From Dyadobacter sp. NIV53 (GTDB lineage: Bacteria; Bacteroidota; Bacteroidia; Cytophagales; Spirosomataceae), in assembly GCF_019711195.1 (NCBI RefSeq), contig NZ_CP081299.1, positions 2,852,001-2,916,000 of the forward strand: 64,000 nt of DNA. Direction: 5' to 3'. Positions within the stretch are counted from its first letter, which is position 1. Each line of letters starts with the position of its first letter. Below the pieces are notes generated by a model that worked only from the letters and a program-made list of their open reading frames with translations, was not told the origin of the DNA and searched no databases. Positions 40,699-50,291 of the stretch are shown piece after piece. The position numbers and the translations under genes were made by a program.

Positions 40699-42317
40699 TT
40701 ACCAGAAATGACTGTATAAGAAAGCGATCATAGCAATAACGCCGGTTGCACCGATAATAAAAGCACGATGAGGAACAAACATAGACGAATCGATTTCCAA
40801 ACCTTTCTTTTCGTCCGGAAGTACCAATCCAAGAACAATCATCACTGCCACACAAATCAGGAATACCAGTCCCATACGATCCAGGAACGGAACCTGTGTC
40901 CAGTCTGCGAAAGGCAGATAGTTATTGTGCATACCAAGCGCAATAATAAACCCGCCTACAATTGCAAATAATGCTCCGGCTGAGTTAGTCCGTTTCCAGA
41001 AAAAGCCCATAATAAACGAAGCAAAGATCCCCGGAGAAAGCAAACCTGTCATTTCCTGTATAAACTGAAAACCTCCTTTTTTATCGATTCCCATATAGGG
41101 CGACACAACAATAGCAAGAATCATAGCCACTACAACCACAATCCGGCCCGTTCTTACCAGCGATTTTTCATCCGCATTTTTACCCATATATTTTCTAAAA
41201 ATATCCAGTGTAAAAATCGTTGAAATACTATTCGCTTTTCCTGCAAGTGAGGCAACAACAGCGGCTGTAAGTGCTGCAAACGACAAACCTTTTAATCCGG
41301 CAGGGAGTAAATTTAGTAATACCGGATATGCTTTATCAGGATTAATTGTTCCATCGGGTCCTAACATTTCCGACTGGAAAAGACCCTTACTATATAATGC
41401 GTAAGCTGCAATACCGGGAAGTACAACGATAACTGGCATTAAAAGTTTAAGAAGTGCAGCAAACAGGATACCGTTACGTGCAGTTTTCAGATCGGCTCCC
41501 AAAGCACGCTGCGTAATATATTGATTACAACCCCAATAGTTAAGGTTCACAATCCACATACCTCCAAGCAATACAGTTAAGCCAGGTAACTGCATATAAA
41601 ATGGGCTGGTTTTGTGAAATATCATGTGAAAATGGTCATCATGATTGGAACGCATCATTTTAATTCCGGCCATTACCCCATCAATCCCCGATTCTCCTGA
41701 AACAAGATTAATAGCAAGGTAAGTTGTAGCCAATCCACCAATTACCAGGAAGAAAACCTGAATAACGTCTGTGAAGCCGATTACTTTCATACCTCCGATC
41801 GTAATGATAATAGCAAAAACCGCCAGTGCGATCATACAAAACTGGAAATCCAGCCCGGAAATACCTGACACTGCCAGTGCTCCAAGATAAAGGATAGAAG
41901 TAAGATTGACCAGAATATATAATGCAAGCCAGAAAACGGCCATAATTAAGCTAACCGTCGGATTATAACGCTGACTCAAAAACTGAGGCATCGTATAAAT
42001 TTTATTTTTGAGGTAAATAGGCATAAAAAAAACTGCAACGATGATCAGTGTTGCAGCTGCCATCCACTCATAGGTGGAAATACCAAGCCCCATGGAAAAA
42101 CCATTTCCTGACATACCGATAAATTGCTCGGCGGAGATATTGGAAGCGATTAACGATGCTCCGATCGCCCACCAGGTGAGTGACCCCTCGGCTAAAAAAA
42201 GTCTTTTGTAGATTCAGTAGTAGTTTTTTTCCGCTGGTAGATCCAGTAACCGTATCCTGAAACCAGAATAAAATAAAAGAAGAAAACGATGTAATCCAGA
42301 GTTTGTAATTGTTGCAT
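40699..42317 (-). CDS. Sodium:solute symporter (SSS family), frameshifted near the N-terminus
   Basis: From ATG 42317 the protein reads MQQLQTLDYIVFFFYFILVS up to STKDFF, where a seven-base homopolymer (42194-42200) causes a stop. With one more base it continues LAEGSLTWWAIGASLIASNI, then SAEQFIGMSGNGFSMGLG, into the long open frame ending at 40699, giving about 539 residues. The sodium-site motif around IASNISAEQFIG is SSS/SGLT-like, and about 13 to 14 membrane helices can be drawn. It probably imports a sugar or related solute with sodium. It is a single gene. Confidence 0.85.
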
Positions 42318-42484
42318 TTCAAATCTTAGAATTGGATGATAGGATAAGCATTATCAGTTTAAGTCGAAAGGTACACTATTTTCGGAAAATAGTACAACCA
42401 CTCTTATTTGGTTACATACGATATTTCAGATTATAACGAATATTTTATCTGTAAACTGGTATAGAAGTCTGCAATCAGGCTACT

Positions 42485-43347
42485 TTACTTATCTGTTTTA
42501 TCAGAATCGGGAAGCCGCAGCGGATTTACCGGTAATCGTTTGGATCGTTTAAAATGACTTGTTTGCTCTGTTCTATGATACGATTCTGAAAAAGAACTGC
42601 CCTGGTTCATTTGATCTAAAAATATTTCAAATCCGTTATTTCCGGCGAAGATCAGCCAATAAGAAACTTCCAAACCAGATGTCATATATGCCAGCATCAC
42701 ATATTGCTGATTCCCGTTAAAAAATCCTTTTACTGACTGAATATTTTCCAGCTCCAGTATTTCCTGTCCGCCACGGGTGTAATAAAGCCATTCGTCCATG
42801 TAATCAATATATTTTCCTATACGATCCGGATTGCTGACAAATCTATTATCCAGCATCAATGCGATTCCTTCATTAAACCACTGCGGCACCTGCGTAGTGA
42901 TTTTCCACCAGCCTAATCGTTTCAGAAGTTCAGTATGGCTCATTTCGTGACTGGTTACATTCACGTCCAGATCCTGTATGTTGAGAATAATGAAAGAACT
43001 TCCCCAGGGTGTTCCCAGGCTGCAACCTGCTCCTTCGGTACTGTTACAATATTTTTGATACTGCTCGGGATTACTGCAGATAATAATATCAGGTTTGGAT
43101 TTTTTCCTGAATAAAAAGAATCTATCCGCATTTCTGCGCTTTGAACAACTCTTTTTATTTGCTTAAAATGTGCAGATTGAATATCCGGACTTACAAAAAT
43201 ATTTTCCTGTAATTTCCGGAATCCGGTAAAACGGATGGTCTCACAACTGAACAGCTGCGGGTAAAGGATAATAAAACTTATAGTAATTACTGACAATCCG
43301 ATCAAAAGATGCTTAGCATATTTAATGACCGGATTGTTAGTTTTCAA
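42485..43347 (-). CDS. Membrane-anchored zincin peptidase, frameshifted
   Basis: Two overlapping frames join into one protein of about 287 residues. The first starts at TTG 43347 with a membrane anchor (LLIGLSVITISFIILYPQLF). At a T6/A6 run (43100-43105) the frame is lost. One more base gives FYSGKKSKPDIIICSNPEQY, then KYCNSTEGAGCSLGTPWG, leading into the second frame. That contains the zinc motif HEMSH (about 160) with the downstream glutamate in WFNEGIALML, a gluzincin-like arrangement of the MA clan. A periplasmic protease role is inferred; no substrate is known. Confidence 0.7.
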
Positions 43348-43414
43348 GCGGAAGAGATTTTAGCCAGGAATTACTATGATAATTCGAGGCGGATTTTATA
43401 ATAAGAATGGAGAT

Positions 43415-43480
43415 GCCACGAATACACAAGTGTTCACGAATATATAGAAAAAAATTCGTGAACATTTGTGTATCCGTGGC
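43415..43480. repeat. Inverted repeat of the GCCACGAATACAC family
   Basis: Two 27-base arms (43415-43441 and 43454-43480) match with two mismatches around a 12-base loop. One arm begins GCCACGAATACACAAG. A half copy lies at 23855-23883. It sits between purH and the zincin peptidase gene and resembles a small non-coding dispersed repeat. Confidence 0.75.
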
Positions 43481-43497
43481 AAAAACCCTCCCCAAAA

Positions 43498-45032
43498 TTA
43501 ATGTTTAAAGTGGCGGATTCCGGTAGTTACCATTGCAACACCGTTTGCATTACAGTATGCAATCGAATCTTTGTCACGTATTGATCCTCCTGGCTGAACA
43601 ACAGCAGTGATCCCAGCCAAATGCGCTATTTCCACACAATCAGGGAAAGGGAAAAATGCATCGGAAGCCATTACTGAACCTTTCAGGTCAAATCCAAAAG
43701 CATTGGCTTTGTCAATAGCCTGACGCAACGCATCAACACGTGAAGTTTGCCCGGTTCCGCTTGCCAGCAGTTGATTTTCTTTGGCAAATACGATCGTATT
43801 GGATTTGGTATGTTTACAAACTTTCATCGCAAATTCCAGCGCTTTCAACTCATTCTCGGTTGGTGTTTTGTCCGTAACCGTTGTAAACTGCGCAGCTGTT
43901 TCCATAGCCAGATCTTTATCCTGCACTAAAACGCCGTTCAATATGGTTTTGAACATAATTTTAGGAAGATCAACCTCATTACGTTTTAACAGTATCCTGT
44001 TTTTCTTGGATTGCAGCAGAGCCAACGCAGCATCTTCGTATTCCGGAGCAATCAGGATTTCCATGAATAATTTATTCAATTCCTCTGCTGTTGCCAGATC
44101 TACTTTTGTATTCGTGATCACAACGCCGCCAAATGCAGAAACAGGATCGCAGGCAAGAGCATTATCATAGGCTTCTTTTGCAGTTGCTGCCGTCGCAATG
44201 CCACAGGCATTAGTATGTTTGATAATAGCAAAAGTCGGATTAGCCCCTTCGAACTCATCAATCAGGCTTACACAAGCATCCACATCAACTAAATTATTAT
44301 AGGACAATTCTTTGCCATGCAGTTTTTCGAAAATACCTTCCAGATCACCGAAGTAAGTCGCACTTTGATGTGGGTTTTCACCATAACGTAACGTTTGAGA
44401 AGGAAGCTTTTGAAAATCATAAAGTGCCGCATCTGCTGCTGCTTCTTTTGATATAAAAAAGCTGTTAATCGCGCCATCATAATGAGATGAAACAGCGAAA
44501 GCTTCTCCGGCATATTTCCGGCGGTCTTCCAGATCTGTTGCTCCGCTTTTCGCTGACAATAAATCAACAATATCAGCATACTGGCTTCTTGAAGAAACAA
44601 TCAGAGTATCTTTGAAATTTTTCGCAGTAGCTCTGATCAGGGAAATACCGCCAATATCTATTTTTTCAATAATATCTTCCTCAGAAGCACCCGAAGCCAA
44701 AGTTTCTTCAAAAGGGTATAAGTCAACGATTACCAGATCAATAGCAGGAATGTTATATTGCTCAGCCTGAGCTACATCACCGGCATCATCACGACGGTAC
44801 AATATTCCTCCCATGATGGCAGGATGTAACGTTTTAACCCGGCCTCCGAAAATAGAAGGATAACCTGTAAGTTCTTCTGCCGCCGTTACCGGAATCTGAA
44901 GGTTTTCAATAAATGTTTGAGTACCTCCTGTTGAATAAAGTTTTACACCATTTTCGTGCAGGAGACGAACCAAAGGTTCAAGTCCATCCTTATAGTAAAC
45001 AGATATAAGTGCGGATTGGATTTTTTAGACAT
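43498..45032 (-). CDS. purH: Bifunctional AICAR transformylase/IMP cyclohydrolase, frameshifted at codon 5
   Basis: The start ATG 45032 reads MSKK, then a run of six A on the coding strand (45021-45026) breaks the frame. With seven A the sequence continues IQSALISVYYKDGLEPLVRL into the long frame, giving about 511 residues, normal for PurH. The IMP cyclohydrolase half (STGGTQTFIENLQIPVT, GGRVKTLHPAIMGGIL) and the transformylase half (LRYGENPHQSA, IKHTNACGIA, SDAFFPFPDCVEIA) are complete. It catalyses the last two steps of purine synthesis. As an otherwise perfect biosynthetic gene, real loss is unlikely. Confidence 0.92.
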
Positions 45033-45139
45033 TGTTCGATTATACGATTTTAGATAAGATCATGAAAATGTGGAATTTAAATTCAAAAATGACTTTATCC
45101 CAAATTTGAAAATCCCGTCTTCTTTCAAAAAATAAACCG

Positions 45140-45147
45140 CAAAGATA
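45140..45147 (-). promoter_or_regulatory. Probable -7 promoter box of purH
   Basis: TATCTTTG on the minus strand matches the -7 consensus TAnnTTTG and lies about 108 bases before the purH start. No strong -33 TTG is visible at the usual distance. Confidence 0.45.
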
Positions 45148-45299
45148 GATTAAAAAAGTACGAAGTGGGAAGCCTTTGAAGTAAACAGTTCAAAGTAAAA
45201 ACAGTTTAAAGAAAGATAAAGAGCCGTGCGATGTGAAAAACAGGGAGGTATGAAGTTTGTAACGTACATTAAAATAAATACAATTCTGAAATTTAAAAT

Positions 45300-46088
45300 A
45301 TGAATCTGGATCTGACAGGAAAAACGGCTTTGGTATGCGGCAGTACACAAGGTATAGGAAAAGCTACGGCAATAGAATTGGCATTATTAGGAGCAAATGT
45401 TACGCTTGTAGCCAGAAATGAGGAAAAATTAAGAGAAACGGTGGAAGAGCTCGATCATTCATCCGGACAACTACACCGCTATGTAGTGGCCGATTTTTCA
45501 AATCATGAAAATGTAAAAGAGGCGATTGAAAATTATCTCCGTTTATGCCCGGATGTACATATTTTAGTTAATAACACCGGCGGCCCTTCCGGCGGTCCAA
45601 TCATTGAAGCGGAAACCGAGCAATTTATCAGGACTTTTCAGATGCATGTGGTCAATAACCAGTTTCTGGCACAATCCGTAGTTCCATCTATGAAAAAAGC
45701 AGGCTTTGGCCGTATTGTTAATATTATCAGTACTTCTGTAAAACAACCGATTATTGGATTGGGTGTATCCAATACAATTCGTGGCGCGGTATCAAGCTGG
45801 TCTAAAACTTTGTCACTGGAACTGGGACAGTTTGGTATCACTTCCAATAATGTTCTGCCTGGTTTCACAAAAACTTCAAGGCTGGATGCTGTATTGGAAA
45901 TGAGAAGCCTATCCTCAGGCAAATCGAAAGAAGAAACAGCCGAACAAATGCAGGCTTCCATCCCAATCCGCAGATTTAGCGAGGCGGAAGAAGTGGCAGC
46001 GGCAGTTGCTTTTTTATGCAGTCCGGCGGCGGCAAGTATCAGTGGAATTAATTTACCCGTTGATGGTGGAAAAACCGAAAGTATGTAA
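45300..46088 (+). CDS. SDR family oxidoreductase with altered catalytic site
   Basis: A 262-residue short-chain dehydrogenase. The cofactor motif is intact (GSTQGIG, 14-20), as are NNTGG and the C-terminal GINLPVDGG. The usual YxxxK active-site pair is missing: after IISTSVKQPIIGLG the sequence reads VSNTIRGAVSSW, so the tyrosine and lysine positions hold S/V and R. This resembles the BKR-like SDR subgroup known to lack the tyrosine. It may bind a nucleotide and a substrate without classical reduction, or use another residue. It is a single gene, followed by gpmA 68 bases later. Confidence 0.85.
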   Translation: MNLDLTGKTALVCGSTQGIGKATAIELALLGANVTLVARNEEKLRETVEELDHSSGQLHRYVVADFSNHENVKEAIENYLRLCPDVHILVNNTGGPSGGPIIEAETEQFIRTFQMHVVNNQFLAQSVVPSMKKAGFGRIVNIISTSVKQPIIGLGVSNTIRGAVSSWSKTLSLELGQFGITSNNVLPGFTKTSRLDAVLEMRSLSSGKSKEETAEQMQASIPIRRFSEAEEVAAAVAFLCSPAAASISGINLPVDGGKTESM

Positions 46089-46156
46089 TCCGGTTAGCGC
46101 CAACCAAGTGCGATTCCGGTTTTAAATATTTCACTTACGCGATATAAAACTCCTAT

Positions 46157-46765
46157 ATGCCCAATTTAATCATAATCAGACACGGTCAGTCTGAATGGAA
46201 TCTGGAAAACCGCTTTACCGGCAGTACTGATATTGAACTTACACCTAACGGAGAAATAGAGGCACAGAATGCAGGCAGGCTAATTAAAAGATATCCATTG
46301 GACGAAGCATTCACTTCAGTATTAAAAAGAGCCATACATACCTTATCAATAGTGCTGAAAGAAATTGACAGGGTTTTGCTTCCTGTCACTAAAACTCCCG
46401 CTTTAAATGAACGAAGCTATGGTGACCTGCAAGGCCTGGATAAGCTTGAAATGATTAAAAAATACGGAGAAGCACAGGTTCTGTCCTGGCGAAGAAGTTA
46501 TGACATTATTCCTCCGCATGGCGAAAGCCTTAAAGATACATACGACCGGGTTGTACCTTATTATCTGAAAGAAATTGAACCTAAATTGAAAGAAAACAAA
46601 AATATTCTTATTGTAGCTCACGGAAATAGTTTGCGCGCTCTGATGATGTATCTGGAAAAGATCAGTGAGCAAAATATTGCAGATGTAAATCTGGCAACCG
46701 GCGTTCCGAGATTGTACGAGTTTGACTCGGGGATGTTTCTTACAAGAGCTACTTATGTTCATTGA
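46157..46765 (+). CDS. gpmA: 2,3-bisphosphoglycerate-dependent phosphoglycerate mutase
   Basis: A 202-residue histidine phosphatase-fold enzyme. It has IIIRHGQSEWNLENRFTG with the phospho-histidine near 9, ERSYGDLQGLDK, WRRSYDIIPPHGESLKDT and the second catalytic histidine in IVAHGNSLRALMMYLE. These are the diagnostic GpmA motifs and the length fits the short Bacteroidota form. It interconverts 3- and 2-phosphoglycerate in glycolysis. It may be co-transcribed with the SDR gene upstream. Confidence 0.92.
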   Translation: MPNLIIIRHGQSEWNLENRFTGSTDIELTPNGEIEAQNAGRLIKRYPLDEAFTSVLKRAIHTLSIVLKEIDRVLLPVTKTPALNERSYGDLQGLDKLEMIKKYGEAQVLSWRRSYDIIPPHGESLKDTYDRVVPYYLKEIEPKLKENKNILIVAHGNSLRALMMYLEKISEQNIADVNLATGVPRLYEFDSGMFLTRATYVH

Positions 46766-46803
46766 ATTAATCAAAAACATGTTTACAAGACATCGTGAAA
46801 TGA

Positions 46804-46850
46804 AAATACTATTTCTGCCAATACGAAATGCATTGTCAGAAATAGTATTT
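46804..46850. terminator. Hairpin between convergent gpmA and ASPIC genes
   Basis: AAATACTATTTCTG and CAGAAATAGTATTT form a perfect 14-bp stem with a 19-base loop between the two stops. There is no clear T tract. Confidence 0.55.
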
Positions 46851-46861
46851 CAATGAATTGA

Positions 46862-49800
46862 TCACATAACCGGTTTCTTAACTCCCAATGCTTTGATCAT
46901 TGTAAGCGGCAAATTATTTCTTGCAATTACCCACACCTGATCAGCACCAACTTTTAACGATTTGATATCCCGTATTTCACCATTCAGTAAAAATCCTGTT
47001 TCAACCGGCGAAAGCGATTCAAAATTACCTTTCCCTTTGTTGATCAACACCAAACCGTAACTTGAATCATAGCGTCCCTGATAGGTGCTCACACCCAGAT
47101 AATTCCCTCCTCCTAATAAATCAAGCTTACCGTCACCATTGATATCCGCTGCTGCCCATGTAAATATTTTTGAAACCTGGGCTTCATTTGGCAGATCATG
47201 TACAACAAAACCACCATCCTTATTTTCAAGATAAACAGATTCAAATTTATCTACCTCCACCAGTCTTGCATCTTTCAACTCTTCCGTTTTAAAAAGCTGG
47301 TCAATTGTTTTTCCTGCATACGATTTATAATCGGTAAACCTTTTATTGATAATTGAAGGAATACGTTTTCCCAATTCATCCTTAAATGCAACCGGGTACC
47401 AATTATCATCAACACTGTAAGCAAGCACCTGTTCAAGGCCCATATTATTGTCAAAATCCTTTACCCACATTTTAAGATGCGAGTTGGGTTGTTTCTTGAA
47501 TTTGTTGTTAGCCCCCAGATTCCCTACTACCAGATCCATATCTCCATCCTGATCAAAATCTGCCGCAGTTACACATTGCCAGAAACCAGACGGAGCCTTG
47601 TATTTACCGGATTGCTCAGACTTCAAATTCCCCTTTTTGTTCAGGAAAACGGTTACCGGCATCCAGTCACCTACAACAATAAGATCTTTCTGTTTGTCTC
47701 CATCCATGTCGGCCCATACCGCATCCGTAACCATACCTATATTACGTAAACCGGGAGCCAGTTGAACGGTTTTATCAGTAAAATGACCTTTCCCGTCGTT
47801 GATCAGGATGTAAGAATTCGGGGCAATTCCATATTTAAAAGCCACTACTCTCCCGCCAATAAACAAATCCAGATCTCCGTCATTATCTATGTCAAATGGT
47901 TTTACACATGATTTATTATCAAACATCGGCGGTAGCGCACTCCTTTCTCTTTTAAAATTACCTTTCCCGTCATTCAGGTATAACCTGTCAAACTGCTCAG
48001 GCATTTTATCGTAAAACTCATTGCCTCCCGACACCACATAGAGGTCTTTAAATCCGTCCTTATTTGCGTCAAAGAATACAGCATCTACGTCTTCAAATGT
48101 GGAATCTGCGTTTATATCAGCTTGTGGGCTGACTACAAACTTTCCGTCTTTCCTTTGCAGAAATAGTGATCCTGCCTGCCATTTCGCACCACCTACATAC
48201 ATGTCTTCCAGCCCATCGCCATTCACATCTGCAACCGCTACTTTGGGACCTTCCGTTGACACTAAAAATGGGATCAGGCTTTCACGATACGAATCGTAAT
48301 ATTGGTTTTCCCGATGTTTATACGGAATTTTGAAACGCTCGGTAACATCTTCAAACAATTTCGGATCCGGTCTTTTGACAATCCATAATGCGGGTTGTAC
48401 AGGTTTTAAATCAGCTGAATACTTGATTTTAAGCAGTTGATTAGCTTTTACCTGCGTCAAAACCTGCATATGCTGATTAGGCCAGACAATAATAAGACTA
48501 TCTGTTATCCTTTCTTTTCCTACTCCAAAATGAATAACCGGCTCACTCGATGATTCGAAACCCCTCGTACTGGCCAATTGCTGCATCTGCATTCCGGCAG
48601 CGTTTTTGATAACAACTTTAGCGCCCAGAGCAAAGGTATTACCTGGATAACCTTCCAGCTTTACGCGCAAATATCCCGATTCAGGTTGTTGCTTGTTAGT
48701 TTGATTTTCATAAAAAACCGATGGCTCATTCAGATTATTTGTTACCAGGTCCAGGTCTCCGTCATTGTCAAAATCCGCGTAGGCGGCTCCATTTGAAATC
48801 CCTTCTTTTTCGAACCCCCAAACCAGCGATTTATTTTGAAACAATAATTCCTTAGTACCTTTAAAAACATAATTATGAACCTTTCCTTCCGGCATAATTG
48901 CCATTGCAGCGGCATCAAATGCTTCCAGCATTTGCAACTAAATTTTGTTCTGTTTCGTGGGCGATATATTTAGTATAATCAAGATTGTTAGGACGGTGGG
49001 CAATTCCGTTACTAATAAACAAATCTTTAATTCCGTCGTTATCATAATCCGCCAATAAAGGCGACCAGCTCCAGTCCGTTGCTGCAACTCCGGCCAATGC
49101 TGCGACATCCATGAATTTTTTACCCGATAAATTAATCTGCAAACTGTTCCGGCTTAACTGAGGCATATATCCAAATGATAATTTGAACAGATAAATATCA
49201 AGCGGGTCTTCTCCAATTGAGGATTTTTCAATTTTCTCCTCTTCCGGATACATATCCAGTGTCATAATATCCGGATAACCGTCATTATTAACATCGGCAA
49301 TATCATTTCCCATGGAATAACGGCTTGTATACCTAAGCATTTCTTTACCTTTTTCATGAAATGTACCGTTCCCATTGTTGATATAACAATAATCATCTTC
49401 ATGAAAATCATTGGAAACATAAATATCATCCCAGCCATCATTGTTCAGGTCGGCAACAGCAATACCCAGGCCATATCCCATGGCAGCGCCAAAAATTCCG
49501 GACTTTTCACTTACATCTATAAACTTAACTGGTTTTGAAGGATCTCCTTTTACATTACTGACCTGGCTTTCATACAAATAATCGCCCGATTCGTTGTTGC
49601 GAAGTGTACGCGTGGTCACCTTATCATAACTTAGAGAAGTATGAACAGCATGATTCAGCAAGTAACAATCCAGATCTCCGTCCTGATCATAGTCAAAAAA
49701 AGCAGCCTGTGTTGAGAATCCTGAAAAATCCAGTCCGTATTCAGCTGCTTTTTCGGTAAAAGTCCAATTTCCGTTATTAATGTAAAGCTCATTTTTGCCT

Positions 49801-50246
49801 TTCAAATCCCTGAATTTGCCCACCGCACAAACATAAATATCCAGCAATCCATCCCCATTTACATCAGCCATCGTCACACCGGTTTGCCAGTCTGCAATTC
49901 CTGAAACCCCGGCTTTTTCTGTAATATCTTCAAATTGAAAAGAGTTGGTTTCTCCTTTTCCTTTGTTTAAATACAGCTTATTTTTACCCTGATTGGATAC
50001 AAAAAATACATCCGTCAAACCATCATTGTTAATATCGCCCGTTGCCACACCTCCTCCATTATAGAAATAGAGATAATCCATAATGTTAAGTTGTTTATCA
50101 GGTTTGAGCTGATTAACAAAGTTCACCCCGGTAGCAACAGAATCTTTTAGTTCAAAAAGTGGCGGGTCCTGCTTGGTTTGTTTAGAATGACAAGCCTGAA
50201 GTATAATAACAACAGCTAAAAATATGCTAAACTTAATCCCTTTCAT
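46862..50246 (-). CDS. ASPIC/FG-GAP repeat lipoprotein, split by a frameshift
   Basis: Two open frames (50246-48915 and 48937-46862) together make about 1127 residues, equal in plan to the intact neighbour at 50292-53639. The first half has a lipobox (VVIILQACHSK) and FG-GAP/VCBS repeats with calcium-binding D-x-D/N-x-D-G loops (GDINNDGLTDVFFV, ADVNGDGLLDIYV). The second resumes at LEAFDAAAMAIMPEGKVHNY and contains the ASPIC/UnbV domain (about 490-580) and more repeats. The break lies within 48915-48937 and needs one base removed (for example from AAA) or two added. The protein is probably surface-anchored and works with the SusC/SusD pair upstream. Confidence 0.82.
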
Positions 50247-50291
50247 TATGATTTTTCAGTTTGTTAAAAGAGGTTTCTAATTAAATATCAA

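Noticed and set aside
42068..42322. 84-residue minus-strand frame at the symporter 5' end
   Set aside because: It is a third-frame reading; the true N-terminus is in the frame starting at 42317.
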